Part shown: one piece after another, positions 44,667 to 53,308 of the stretch
Numbering within the stretch: the first letter of the stretch is position 1
Layout: each line of letters starts with the position of its first letter
Origin: Brachybacterium alimentarium
GTDB lineage: Bacteria > Actinomycetota > Actinomycetes > Actinomycetales > Dermabacteraceae
Assembly: GCF_002332425.1 (NCBI RefSeq)
Contig: NZ_NRGS01000022.1
Coordinates: 148,187-212,186 of the forward strand
Length of the DNA: 64,000 bases
Reading direction: 5' to 3'
The notes under the pieces: generated by a model
What the model was told of the DNA's origin: nothing
What the model saw: the letters and a program-made list of their open reading frames with translations, nothing else
The model's database searches: none
Translations under genes and position numbers: made by a program

Positions 44667-46318
44667 CCACCACGACCCGCCACTCCTCCGGGCCGACCCA
44701 CGCGCTCGAGGTCGCACCCGTCTCCCCGCTGACCGGGCTGGGCGGCCTGCTGCGGCTGTACGGCCGCATCTCGCGGCGCCAGATCATCATCTGGGTCCTC
44801 GCCATCGGGCTCTCGGTGGCGGCGTCCGTCGCCGCGATGAAGGGCGTCTACCCGGACCAGCAGGCCCTGGACGCACGCGCCGCGCTGCTGGAGAACCCGT
44901 CGGCCGTGATGATGACCGGGCCGGCGTTCGCGCTGGACCACTACACGTTCTGGGCGATGGTCGCCAACGAGCTGCTGCTGTACGTGCTGGTGGCCGTCGC
45001 GATCATGAGCATCCTTCTGATGGTGCGTCATACCCGTGCGGAGGAGGAGGCCGGACGGCTGGAGCTCGTCCGCGCCCTGCCGGTGGGACGCTCCGCCCCG
45101 CCCACGGCCGCCCTGCTCCTGGTCGCCCTCGCCAACGCGGGGGTCGGCGTCTCGGTGGTGCTGGGTCTGCTCGTCACCGGCGGCCCGCTGGTCGATTCCC
45201 TGGCCGTCGGCCTCGCGACAGCCCTCACGGGAATGGTCTTCGGCGGCGTCGCCGCTCTGACCGCGCAGGTCACCGAACATGCCGGCAGCGCTTCGGGGCT
45301 CGCCCTCGGGGCGGCCGCAGTCTCCTTCATGGTGCGCGGCATCGGGGACGTGGTCGATGCCCAGGGCTCCTGGCTCTCGTGGTTCTCCCCGTTCGCCTGG
45401 GCGCAGCAGACCCGTCTCTTCGTCGACCTGCGCTGGTGGCCGCTCGCGGTGACCCTCGCAGCGATCCTGGTCCTCCTGGGGCTCGCCGCAGTACTCTCGC
45501 GGCGGCGCGATGTCGGCGCCGGGCTGCGACCGGCCGCTCACGGCCCTGCCACCGCCACCCGGAGTCTGCCCGATCCTGCGGGCCTCGCGGTCCGGCTGGT
45601 CACGCCGATGATGGTGGCCTGGGCCGTCGGGCTGTTCCTGTTCGCGATCGCCTTCGGCTCGCTCGCCAACTCGCTCCAGGACATGGTCTCGGAGATCCCG
45701 GCCGTCGGCGACATGGTGCCGCTGGATCTCGACGATCTCACGACGTCGTTCGCGGCCTACGTGCTGCAGATGCTCGCGATCGGCCCTCTCGGCCTGATCG
45801 TCGCCGGCATCCTCCGGCTGCGCACCGAGGAGCAGGAGGGCCGTCTCGCCGGGATCCTGATGGCCGGGAGCTCCCGCACGTCCACGGCCGTGCGCTGGGT
45901 GCTCGTGGTCGCGCTCAGCACCACCGTGGTCCAGCTCCTCCTCGGGCTCGGTCTGGGCATCGGGCTGCTCCAGGCGACAGGGGAGACGTCCTGGCTGGCC
46001 GTGATGCCGCTGGCCGCCCTCGCCGCGCTTCCCGCCATCGCGCTGGCCGGCGCCGTCACGGTGGCGCTGTACGGGCTGCGCCTGCGCCTGGCAGGAGTGG
46101 CGTGGCTGCTGGTGATCTGGGCCGCAATCGACACCTTCCTCGGAGATCTGCTGGATCTGCCCGACGTCGTGCGGAGCATCTCCCCGCTGCGCCATGTGCC
46201 GCTCGTGCCCGATGCCGATCTGGATGTCTCTGCGCTGGCCGGGATGAGCGTCCTCGCCGTGCTGCTCGTGCTCGTCGGGCTGTGGGGCCTGCGCCGCCGG
46301 GACCTCGCCGCGGGCTGA
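44663..46318 (+). CDS. ABC exporter permease (tetronasin/TnrB3-like)
   Basis: A 551-residue permease with about twelve predicted transmembrane segments in two similar halves. VRHTRAEEEAGRLELVRALP in the first half and LRTEEQEGRLAGILMAGSSR in the second are the family's repeated cytosolic motif. It ends the tetR-ATPase-permease operon. Polyketide or antibiotic export is typical of the family; the substrate here is unknown. Confidence 0.88.
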   Translation: MTTTTRHSSGPTHALEVAPVSPLTGLGGLLRLYGRISRRQIIIWVLAIGLSVAASVAAMKGVYPDQQALDARAALLENPSAVMMTGPAFALDHYTFWAMVANELLLYVLVAVAIMSILLMVRHTRAEEEAGRLELVRALPVGRSAPPTAALLLVALANAGVGVSVVLGLLVTGGPLVDSLAVGLATALTGMVFGGVAALTAQVTEHAGSASGLALGAAAVSFMVRGIGDVVDAQGSWLSWFSPFAWAQQTRLFVDLRWWPLAVTLAAILVLLGLAAVLSRRRDVGAGLRPAAHGPATATRSLPDPAGLAVRLVTPMMVAWAVGLFLFAIAFGSLANSLQDMVSEIPAVGDMVPLDLDDLTTSFAAYVLQMLAIGPLGLIVAGILRLRTEEQEGRLAGILMAGSSRTSTAVRWVLVVALSTTVVQLLLGLGLGIGLLQATGETSWLAVMPLAALAALPAIALAGAVTVALYGLRLRLAGVAWLLVIWAAIDTFLGDLLDLPDVVRSISPLRHVPLVPDADLDVSALAGMSVLAVLLVLVGLWGLRRRDLAAG

Positions 46319-46368
46319 GCGCCCGCAGCGGCGTCACCGCCCTCCCGTCGAGGAGGCCCGATCACCCG

Positions 46369-46419
46369 GAACGGCCGGCCCGACCCTGCCGCAGGCGGCG
46401 AAGGTCGGACCGGCCGTTC
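46369..46419. terminator. Bidirectional terminator between the exporter operon and glnA1
   Basis: GAACGGCCGG (46369-46378) pairs with CCGGCCGTTC (46410-46419), extended inward by CCGACC/GGTCGG with a small bulge and an inner GCCGC/GCGGC helix. Confidence 0.72.
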
Positions 46420-46477
46420 ACGGTGCTGAGCGCGGCCCGGAGGGCAGTGAGCTCAGGACCGTCGTGCGGTCGAGGGC

Positions 46478-47908
46478 TCAGATGTCGTAGTAGAGCTCGA
46501 ACTCGTGGGGGTGGGGTCGGAAGCGGAACGGATCGATCTCCGTGGTGCGCTTCAGCTCGACCCAGGTCGCGATGAGGTCCTCGGGGAACACATCGCCCTC
46601 GGTGAGGTAGTCGTGATCGGCCTCGAGGGCATCCAGTGCGGCCCCGAGGGATTCCGGCAGCTGCTTGATCTGCTTGTGCTCCTCGGGAGGAAGCTCGTAC
46701 AGGTCCTTGTCGATCGGCTCGGGCGGCTCGATGCGGTTGCGGATGCCGTCGATGCCGGCCATCAGCTGCGCGGCGAAGGCGAGGTACGGGTTCGCCGACG
46801 GGTCCGGCGCACGGAACTCGACGCGCTTGGCCTTCGGCGAGGCACCGGTGACCGGGATGCGGATCGCGGCCGAGCGGTTACGAGCGGAGTAGACCATGTT
46901 CACCGGTGCCTCGAAGCCGGGCACCAGACGCTTGAAGGAATTCACGGTGGGGTTGGTGAACGCGGTCAGCGACGGGGAGTGCTCGATGATGCCGCCGATG
47001 TACCAGCGGGCGATGTCCGAGAGGCCACCGTATCCGCGCTCGTCGTAGAACAGCGGCTCGCCGTCCTTCCACAGGGACTGGTGGGTGTGCATGCCCGAGC
47101 CGTTGTCGCCGAACAGGGGCTTGGGCATGAAGGTGGCGGTCTTGCCGGCATCCCACACGGTGTTCTTCACGACGTACTTGAACTTCATGACGTCGTCCGC
47201 AGCCTGCAGCAGCGTGTTGAAGCGGTAGTTGATCTCCTGCTGTCCCGCGGTCCCGACCTCGTGGTGGGCGCGCTCGACCTGGAGCCCGGTCTCCTCGAGG
47301 ACGGCGCAGATCTCGTCGCGCAGATCTGCCATCTGATCGTTCGGCGGGACCGGGAAGTAGCCGCCCTTGAGGCGCGTCTTGTATCCCTGGTTGCCGCCGT
47401 ACTCGGACTCGTCGCGGTCGGTGTTCCACACGGCCTCGTCGGAGTCGATGCTGTAGAAGCCGGAGTTCACGCCCGTCTTGAAGCGCACGTCGTCGAAGAT
47501 GTAGAACTCGGCCTCCGCCGCGAACAGCGCGGTGTCCGCGATGCCGGTGGAGCGCAGGTACTCCTCGGCCCGCGAGGCGACGGTACGGGGATCGCGGGAG
47601 TACGGCTCGTCCGTGAACGGATCCACGATCGAGAAGTTGATGATGAGGGTCTTGCGCTCGCGGAACGGATCCAGGTAGGAGGTCTCCAGATCCGGCACGA
47701 GCTTCATGTCGGATTCATGGATCGCCTGGAAGCCCCGGATGGACGAGCCGTCGAACAGCTGCCCGGTCGCGATCGCCTCCTCATCGAAGGTGCTGGCCGG
47801 CACGTTGAAGTGCTGCATGATGCCGGGAAGGTCGCAGAAACGGATGTCGATGAACTCGACACCCTCCTCTTCGATGTACTTGACGACCTCGCTGGGATTG
47901 TTGAACAC
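46478..47908 (-). CDS. glnA: Glutamine synthetase type I (adenylylatable)
   Basis: A 476-residue glutamine synthetase that makes glutamine from glutamate, ammonia and ATP. Active-site blocks are [50 protein letters not shown] and [26 protein letters not shown] contains the tyrosine modified by GlnE. GTG at 47908 is chosen for its GGAGGAG and the family start [11 protein letters not shown]; an upstream ATG gives 20 unmatched residues. Confidence 0.95.
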   Translation of the reverse strand: MFNNPSEVVKYIEEEGVEFIDIRFCDLPGIMQHFNVPASTFDEEAIATGQLFDGSSIRGFQAIHESDMKLVPDLETSYLDPFRERKTLIINFSIVDPFTDEPYSRDPRTVASRAEEYLRSTGIADTALFAAEAEFYIFDDVRFKTGVNSGFYSIDSDEAVWNTDRDESEYGGNQGYKTRLKGGYFPVPPNDQMADLRDEICAVLEETGLQVERAHHEVGTAGQQEINYRFNTLLQAADDVMKFKYVVKNTVWDAGKTATFMPKPLFGDNGSGMHTHQSLWKDGEPLFYDERGYGGLSDIARWYIGGIIEHSPSLTAFTNPTVNSFKRLVPGFEAPVNMVYSARNRSAAIRIPVTGASPKAKRVEFRAPDPSANPYLAFAAQLMAGIDGIRNRIEPPEPIDKDLYELPPEEHKQIKQLPESLGAALDALEADHDYLTEGDVFPEDLIATWVELKRTTEIDPFRFRPHPHEFELYYDI

Positions 47909-48031
47909 ATCTCCTCCATCCGCACCGTGAGGTGCGTGTTGTGCTGAGTGTCCCCGTAGGGCGATCACCGATCGGAGCGCCGGCGGCCAGCGATCCGGGG
48001 ACTGCTGACCCGAGCGGGACTCGTTGGGTCC

Positions 48032-48059
48032 AGCTTATGCCGTGCCGCACGTCGGCACG
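48032..48059 (-). promoter_or_regulatory. Candidate glnA promoter with overlapping inverted repeat
   Basis: On the minus strand TAAGCT (48037-48032) is a possible -10, and CGTGCC-GCACGTC-GGCACG (48041-48059) lies over the -35 position. It does not look like the GlnR box I know, so the binding protein is uncertain. Confidence 0.4.
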
Positions 48060-48089
48060 GGGCACAGGGCCCCTCCCAGTCGCACGCAC

Positions 48090-48095
48090 TAAGGT
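48090..48095 (+). promoter_or_regulatory. -10 element for a leaderless RDD gene
   Basis: TAAGGT ends 7 nt before the GTG start at 48103 and no ribosome-binding site is present, which is the layout of leaderless actinobacterial transcripts. Confidence 0.55.
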
Positions 48096-48102
48096 GCCCC
48101 CC

Positions 48103-48537
48103 GTGATCGATCGCAAGGACCTCGGCTCGTGGATGGACGGCGCCCCGAGCGCCCCGGACTACGTCAAGGGCTCCTCCCTGGGCCTGCCCGGGACGGGCCC
48201 CGGTGCGGTGGCGCCCTTCTGGCGCCGGCCCCTCTCGCTGCTGCTGGACTGGGGGCTGTGCATGGTGATCTCCGCGCTCGCCTTCCAGTCCGATGCGATG
48301 GTGAACCTCGTCCTCTTCGTGGCAGTGAACGTCCTGTTCCTGAGCCTTTTCGGGGGCACTCCCGGGCAGTTCGTGCTGCGGGTGCGGGTGCATCCGGTGC
48401 GGGGCCGCACCCCGATGATCGTGCGCGCGCTGGTCCGCACGGCGGCGATGCTCCTGATCCTTCCGGCGTGCTTCTGGACCAAGGACGGCCAGCCCCTGCA
48501 CGACACCGTCGCCGGGACGGCAGTCGTCACCGTCTGA
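48103..48537 (+). CDS. RDD-family membrane protein
   Basis: A 144-residue protein. The hydrophilic N-terminus (DRKDLGSWMDGAPSAP) is followed by the RDD domain with PFWRRPLSLLLDWGLCMVIS, FGGTPGQFVLRVRVHPV and DGQPLHDTVAGTAVV. Three transmembrane helices are predicted. It is divergent from glnA; this glnA-RDD neighbourhood is common in actinobacteria. Function unknown. GTG at 48103 follows a -10 by 7 nt, suggesting a leaderless message. Confidence 0.85.
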   Translation: MIDRKDLGSWMDGAPSAPDYVKGSSLGLPGTGPGAVAPFWRRPLSLLLDWGLCMVISALAFQSDAMVNLVLFVAVNVLFLSLFGGTPGQFVLRVRVHPVRGRTPMIVRALVRTAAMLLILPACFWTKDGQPLHDTVAGTAVVTV

Positions 48538-48635
48538 CCGGCACGCAGGCCGTGAGCGCACCGCTGGCCGCCCCTGAAGCCGTCTGCTCGTCGTACCGCC
48601 GAGCCCGCCGGGCTCCCGGATCTCGCTCCCCAAAA

Positions 48636-48770
48636 ATTCTCTGTGACCTGCATCGATGGTTAATGTCACGATGAGGTAACGTCGGTATCGAAAAGATAAC
48701 GGCCGCTCTCGGCCCGCCCCGGCCCGGGGAACGGAACGCGGGCAGCGCATGGATCAGGCGGCCCCTCGCA
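48636..48770. other. Gene-less AT-rich stretch followed by nested hairpins; possible small RNA
   Basis: No protein frame is credible in 48538-48830. From 48632 to 48700 base composition drops to AT-rich values rare in this window (CAAAAATTCT, GGTTAATGTCACG, ATCGAAAAGATAACGG). Then come small helices: GGCCG-CTCT-CGGCC (48701-48714), and CCCGC (48713-48717) with GCGGG (48738-48742) enclosing CCCC-GGCCC-GGGG. The stretch ends in the strong hairpin at 48771-48816. This looks like promoter plus structured transcript plus terminator, but no known RNA family was matched. Confidence 0.3.
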
Positions 48771-48816
48771 GCACGAAGCCCCCGAACGGTCCGTGGACCG
48801 GTCGGGGGCTTCGTGC
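48771..48816. terminator. Strong hairpin downstream of the DUF4191 gene
   Basis: GCACGAAGCCCCCGA pairs with TCGGGGGCTTCGTGC and the inner CGGTCC with GACCG (48771-48816). It ends the minus-strand DUF4191 gene (stop at 48831) and could also end a plus-strand transcript from the 48.6-48.7 kb region. Confidence 0.78.
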
Positions 48817-48830
48817 AGGGTGCTGTCGGT

Positions 48831-49571
48831 TCAGCGGCCGCGCATCGCCTTGCGGTTGGGGCGTGCCTTCATCGGGTCCACGCCCTTGGGCACGGACTGC
48901 CGGATCGAGCGGTGCAGCGCGGTCAGCCGACGGCTCACCTGAGCCGACTCGTCCTTGGTGAGCACGCGCTTCATCCGGGTCATGTGACTGGGCAGCTTGT
49001 GCAGCGGCACCTCGCCCTCACCGTCGCCGACGACGATCTGGTGGATCGGCACATTCTCGTGCTGGAGCACACGACGGATGTTGCGACGCTCCTTCTCCAG
49101 CAACTTCATCGAGACCGCAGAGGAGTCCTCGGCCACCACGGCGATCCCAGCGCGGCCGGAGGCGCGGAACAGCATCTTCTGGCTGCGCGGATCGACCTGG
49201 ACGGGCTCCTCGGCCACGTCCCAGCCCCGACGGATGGACTGCATCGCGGCCAGGGGTGCACCCGACTGGCCCTTGATGCGGCTGAAGGCTGCCCGTTCTG
49301 CCTTGCGGGCCAGGATCAGCATGGCTGCGAGCAGACCGACGGCGATGCCCAGGAAGATGCCGTACCAGGGGCTGTTGAGCACCAGCCAGCTCAGCAGGAC
49401 GCCCAGGATGATCGCGATGACCACGGCGCCGATCATCCACGGCAAGGTGGTGCGGTCGACTTCCTGGGTGTACTTGAACACCTCGAGCATCTGCTTGAGG
49501 CGGCCGGGCTTCTTCGGGCCGTCGGACTTCTTGTCGCCCTTGGCGGGCTTGCTCTCGCTCTTGCGGGCCAT
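48831..49571 (-). CDS. DUF4191 family membrane protein
   Basis: A 246-residue actinobacterial protein next to lipA, its usual location. The Lys-rich N-terminus (ARKSESKPAKGDKKS) leads to two transmembrane helices (WMIGAVVIAIILGVLLSWLV and GIFLGIAVGLLAAMLILA), then a soluble basic domain with MQSIRRGWDVAEEPVQVDP and NIRRVLQHENVPIHQIVVG. ATG at 49571 is used; upstream in-frame residues are low complexity. Function unknown. Confidence 0.87.
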   Translation of the reverse strand: MARKSESKPAKGDKKSDGPKKPGRLKQMLEVFKYTQEVDRTTLPWMIGAVVIAIILGVLLSWLVLNSPWYGIFLGIAVGLLAAMLILARKAERAAFSRIKGQSGAPLAAMQSIRRGWDVAEEPVQVDPRSQKMLFRASGRAGIAVVAEDSSAVSMKLLEKERRNIRRVLQHENVPIHQIVVGDGEGEVPLHKLPSHMTRMKRVLTKDESAQVSRRLTALHRSIRQSVPKGVDPMKARPNRKAMRGR

Positions 49572-49603
49572 ATTCGATGGGTCCTCTCGGGGGCGCGCGG
49601 GCG

Positions 49604-50626
49604 TCAGCTCGCGGCGGCCTGATTGCGGCGGGCGACGACGCTCGCGGCTTCCTGACGTGCTGGCTGGTTCTGGTCGAGGTGGCGGAGATTCTCGGGGATC
49701 TCGCGGCCGAGCTTCCTCATGGACTGCGCCCACAGCTTTCCGGCGCGGTACGAGGAGCGCACCATCGGTCCCGCCATGACCGCGAGGAATCCCATCTCCT
49801 CGGCGGTGTGGGACAGCTCGAGGAACTCCTCTGGCTTGACCCAGCGATCGATGGGGTGGTGAAGCTTCGAGGGGCGCAGGTATTGGGTGATCGTGAGGAT
49901 GTCGCAGCCCGCATCGTGCAGGCGCTGCATCGACTCGATGATCTCGTCCGTGGTCTCACCCATGCCCAGGATGAGGTTGGACTTGGTGATCATGCCGGCG
50001 TCCTTGCCCATGGTGATCACGTCGAGCGACCGCTCGTAGCGGAAGGCCGGACGGATCTGCTTGAAGATCCGCGGAACGGTCTCGAGATTGTGCGCGAACA
50101 CCTCCGGCTGGGCATCGAAGACCTGCTCGAGGGCTTCGCCGTTGCCCTTGATGTCGTCGATCAGCAGCTCGACCCCGGTCCCAGGGTTCATCGTGTGGAT
50201 CTGGCGGCAGGTCTGCGCGAACAGACCCGCGGCGCCGTCGGGGAGGTCATCGCGCGCGACACCGGTGATGGTGGAGTAGCGCAGCCCCATCTCCTTGACG
50301 CTCTGGGCGACCTTGAACGGTTCCATGGGATCGATCGCGAGCGGCTTGCCCGTGGCGATGTTGCAGAAGTCGCAGCGCCGTGTGCAGGTGTCACCGCCGA
50401 TGAGGAAGGTCGCCTCACGATCCTCCCAGCACTCGAAGATGTTCGGACAGCCTGCTTCTTCGCAGACCGTGTGCAGGCCCTGTCCATGCACGCGCTTCTT
50501 CATCGCGCTGTACTCGGGGCCCATCACGGCGCGGGTCTTGATCCACTCCGGCTTGCGCTCGATGGGGACCTCGGCGTTGCGCGCCTCGACGCGCAGCATG
50601 CGACGGCCGTCGGGAACAACGCTCAC
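49604..50626 (-). CDS. lipA: Lipoyl synthase
   Basis: A 340-residue radical-SAM enzyme that inserts two sulfurs into octanoyl groups on E2 and GcvH. The radical-SAM cluster is CTRRCDFC (Cys81, 85, 88) and the sacrificial cluster is Cys55, Cys60 and Cys66 ([12 protein letters not shown]). GTG at 50626 is preferred because GGAGG is 7 nt upstream and the family starts at this residue; the ATG at 50632 is only 1 nt from the GGAGG. It follows lipB in the same direction. Confidence 0.95.
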   Translation of the reverse strand: MSVVPDGRRMLRVEARNAEVPIERKPEWIKTRAVMGPEYSAMKKRVHGQGLHTVCEEAGCPNIFECWEDREATFLIGGDTCTRRCDFCNIATGKPLAIDPMEPFKVAQSVKEMGLRYSTITGVARDDLPDGAAGLFAQTCRQIHTMNPGTGVELLIDDIKGNGEALEQVFDAQPEVFAHNLETVPRIFKQIRPAFRYERSLDVITMGKDAGMITKSNLILGMGETTDEIIESMQRLHDAGCDILTITQYLRPSKLHHPIDRWVKPEEFLELSHTAEEMGFLAVMAGPMVRSSYRAGKLWAQSMRKLGREIPENLRHLDQNQPARQEAASVVARRNQAAAS

Positions 50627-50688
50627 CCTCATGCCTCCTACGTTCGGTGTTCTCGGAAGTGTATCGAGCGCAGCGCGCCCGGCGCGCC

Positions 50689-51387
50689 TCAAACCGCGGG
50701 GGCTGAGGTGCGGTGCGCCACGAGGTCGGAAAGGGCCTCGGCGGCGTGGTCGACGACGTCGGCCACAGCGATACGGCGACCGGCCTCCTGGCTGAGGCTC
50801 GTCACCCCGGCATCGTCGATCCCGCAGGGGATGACGTTGTGCGCCCAGGAGAGGTCGTTCGCGCAGTTCAGCGCGAAGCCGTGCATCGTGACGCGCTTCG
50901 AGACGCGCAGCCCGATCGCACACACCTTGCGAGCGGGGGCGTTCTCGGGCGCCACCCAGACCCCGCTGCGGCCTTCGAGCGGGACGGTTCGAACCCCCAC
51001 CTCGGTGCAGACGTCGATCAGGGTCCGTTCGAGGTCCCGGACGAATCCGACGACGTCGATCGGTATCGGGAGGCGGACGATCGGATAGCCCACGAGCTGC
51101 TGCGGACCGTGCCAGGTGATCTTCCCGCCGCGGTCGATGTCGATCACCTCGGCCCCGTCACGGGGGCGTTCGTGATCCTCGGTGAGCTTTCCGGCCGTGT
51201 ACACCGGTGCATGCTCCAGCAGCAGGAGGGTATCCGGTCTGTCTCCGGCCACGACCTCCCCGTGGATCCGCCGCTGCAACGCCCATGCCGCGCGATAGTC
51301 CACAGGGCCCGCAGGCAGGGAGAACTCCTCATGGCGGTCGCCGCCGGGGAGGGGTTCACTGAAACCGAGTCGGATCACATCGAGCAC
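50689..51387 (-). CDS. lipB: Octanoyl-ACP:protein octanoyltransferase
   Basis: A 232-residue enzyme that transfers octanoate from ACP to the lipoyl lysine of E2. Catalytic residues are Lys154 in [11 protein letters not shown] and Cys188 in [30 protein letters not shown] is the substrate-tunnel block. GTG at 51387 gives the family start. The lipA gene follows after 62 bp. The E2 gene they serve is at 53309-55165. Confidence 0.94.
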   Translation of the reverse strand: MLDVIRLGFSEPLPGGDRHEEFSLPAGPVDYRAAWALQRRIHGEVVAGDRPDTLLLLEHAPVYTAGKLTEDHERPRDGAEVIDIDRGGKITWHGPQQLVGYPIVRLPIPIDVVGFVRDLERTLIDVCTEVGVRTVPLEGRSGVWVAPENAPARKVCAIGLRVSKRVTMHGFALNCANDLSWAHNVIPCGIDDAGVTSLSQEAGRRIAVADVVDHAAEALSDLVAHRTSAPAV

Positions 51388-51468
51388 TGCGCCAGGCTAC
51401 TCCCGCTGCGACCAGTGCGTTGTGGACGACCACGAGGGGCCTCGGCGCCGGTGGGGTTGACTCTGCCC

Positions 51469-53214
51469 ATGGACGACTTCGACGACGCACGATTCACGCG
51501 GGGACCTGCACCGCTCGGCGGTCGCGCGCGGCGTCGCGCTCTTCTCCGAGAACCCCAGGGCAGGCCCGGTCCGGCGAACGATGGGTGCAGGCAGGACGGC
51601 TCCGAGTCGCAGGATCCGGGCGAGCGGCTGCGGTGCACGGAGGACGTGCTCGAAGAGCTGGTCGACGGCGGGGACGGCCGCTCCGCGGTGGCCGTGCACG
51701 GCCTCACCCCCGCCGGGCGACTCCAGACCCGCGCGGAGATGCAGTTGCTCGCGGCCCTCGAGGAGGTGGCCGGCCTCCGGACCGTCCCCACGATCCTCAC
51801 CGTCGAGGACGACGGCTACGTCCGCGAGAGCGCTCCTGCTCTCCATCGCCGTGGTGGGCGGCGCTCGGCCGAGGCGGGGCCCCCGGCCACGGCGGAGCGC
51901 GAAGCGGTCGCTCACGTGCGCGACGAGCTCGATGCCCTGATCGACGAGGTGCACGAGCGGGGGTGGGTTCTCGGTGCAGCGCCGGGGGAGGGCCTCGGTC
52001 GCCGCGCCGACGGGAGCGTGGTGCTGCGGGACCTGCGGGGGCTGCGGCCGAGCGAGCAGCTCGCGGATCGGCACGCGGACCGCGCCTGGGTGGACTCGGT
52101 GCTCGACGATCAGGAGCGCACCCTGCGTCGTCGCGTCCACGCCTGCGAGCAGCCCCTCCCCGACACCGACGTCACGCGGGCGCGCACCGGGCCGCGGTCC
52201 GGGCCGGACGCTGCGGACCTCGCCGCGGTATCCGTTGATCCCGCGCTGTCCAGCGGGAGGTTCGGGCCGGGCGAACCGGCACGGCACGACGACCGGGATC
52301 GGTTCGGCAGAGAATCCGGCGACGGTGGCTGGGGCGGTGATGGGGACTCGGGGCGGTACGAGGAATGGGCGCCGCGCAGGGGAGAGGACGGGGACGGACC
52401 GTGGGAGGAGCCGACGACGGGGCGGTCCGGATCGCGCACGGCCATGGCGCGGCTGCGGCCTCTCGGCCCCCTTCCTCCTCATCATCCTGAGCGACGAATT
52501 CGGCCGGGGCGTCTCCTGGGCGCCGGTGTGCGGCGGCGACCCGGGGCGGGCGGTCCGCCCGAGGGATCGCGAGCGGCACGTGCTGGTCGGGGGCTGCGAC
52601 GCAGAGCGGTGCTGAGCGCCGGCGCGGTCGTCCTGGCCGGAGTGGTGATCGGCACCGGATCCTGGCTGGCGCTCGCGCCCGACGGGACCGATGCGGTCAC
52701 CGACCGGCCGGCTCCGCACGCGCCGCAGCCGCCGTCGGCTTCCGCTCCCGCGCCCCCGCCTGTCATCGAGGACCCCTGGGCACTGGCCGCAGAGCTCGCC
52801 GGTTCGCGACACGCTTATGTCACGGGTCTGTCGAGCCGGTCGGTCGCTGTGCCCGGGAGCGCAGCCTCTCGGGAGGACGACGACGTGCGGCGGGCCTACG
52901 AGAGCCTCACCATCGACGGCGGAGGTCCGGTGATCCACGAGGCGACGCTGCTCGAGGGCCCCGTGGAGGACGGCACCGCGGAGCTGCTCGTCATCACGTC
53001 CACCGAGACGTACTCGGTCCGGGAGGCCGCCAGCGGGAAGGAGGGCGCCGCGGAGACCGTGCCGGCCTCGGCCGAGGTCGAGATCCGTCTGTCGCTGCAG
53101 TGGGACGGCACTCGCTGGCTGGTGGCCAGCAGCGTGCCCGTGGGGGAGGCCGCCGGAGGAGCGTCGAGCTCGCTGCACCAGGCCGTCCTCGGGGACGAGG
53201 GAGCGGCCCGCTGA
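51469..53214 (+). CDS. Single-pass membrane protein with degenerate kinase-like N-terminal region
   Basis: A 581-residue protein of no clear family. Residues 55-230 resemble the C-lobe of a Ser/Thr kinase: DEVHERGWVLGAAPGEG followed by DGSVVLRDLRGLR mirrors the usual HxxGxxHxDLxPxN...DGxVxLxDFG. The HRD and DFG acids are altered, and no ATP-lobe Lys or Gly loop is apparent. A polar linker (235-375) precedes one transmembrane helix (about 380-402) and an exterior domain (about 430-581) with a Thr/Val-rich beta pattern. ATG at 51469 lies 82 bp from divergent lipB. A long antisense frame exists but looks like noise. A pseudokinase role is inferred. Confidence 0.65.
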   Translation: MDDFDDARFTRGPAPLGGRARRRALLREPQGRPGPANDGCRQDGSESQDPGERLRCTEDVLEELVDGGDGRSAVAVHGLTPAGRLQTRAEMQLLAALEEVAGLRTVPTILTVEDDGYVRESAPALHRRGGRRSAEAGPPATAEREAVAHVRDELDALIDEVHERGWVLGAAPGEGLGRRADGSVVLRDLRGLRPSEQLADRHADRAWVDSVLDDQERTLRRRVHACEQPLPDTDVTRARTGPRSGPDAADLAAVSVDPALSSGRFGPGEPARHDDRDRFGRESGDGGWGGDGDSGRYEEWAPRRGEDGDGPWEEPTTGRSGSRTAMARLRPLGPLPPHHPERRIRPGRLLGAGVRRRPGAGGPPEGSRAARAGRGLRRRAVLSAGAVVLAGVVIGTGSWLALAPDGTDAVTDRPAPHAPQPPSASAPAPPPVIEDPWALAAELAGSRHAYVTGLSSRSVAVPGSAASREDDDVRRAYESLTIDGGGPVIHEATLLEGPVEDGTAELLVITSTETYSVREAASGKEGAAETVPASAEVEIRLSLQWDGTRWLVASSVPVGEAAGGASSSLHQAVLGDEGAAR

Positions 53215-53239
53215 GAGGACGGGGTCGCCGTCGACGCGA

Positions 53240-53277
53240 GAAGGGCCTGCCGCCGGACTTCCGGCAGCAGGCCCTTC
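53240..53277. terminator. Terminator between the kinase-like gene and the E2 gene
   Basis: GAAGGGCCTGC (53240-53250) pairs with GCAGGCCCTTC (53267-53277), with an inner CCGG/CCGG helix. It lies between convergent genes. Confidence 0.78.
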
Positions 53278-53308
53278 GTCGACTGCCTGCGTGCGCAGGC
53301 TCAGGGAG

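Noticed and set aside
48660-48770. c-di-AMP (ydaO) riboswitch in the gene-less stretch
   Set aside because: Some GGGGAAC-like pieces invite the idea, but I could not place the conserved core, and no cell-wall hydrolase gene follows.
51397-53178. 593-codon minus-strand frame opposite the kinase-like gene
   Set aside because: It is Arg/Pro/Ser-rich without a membrane or domain pattern, while the plus frame has a clear transmembrane helix and folded exterior domain.
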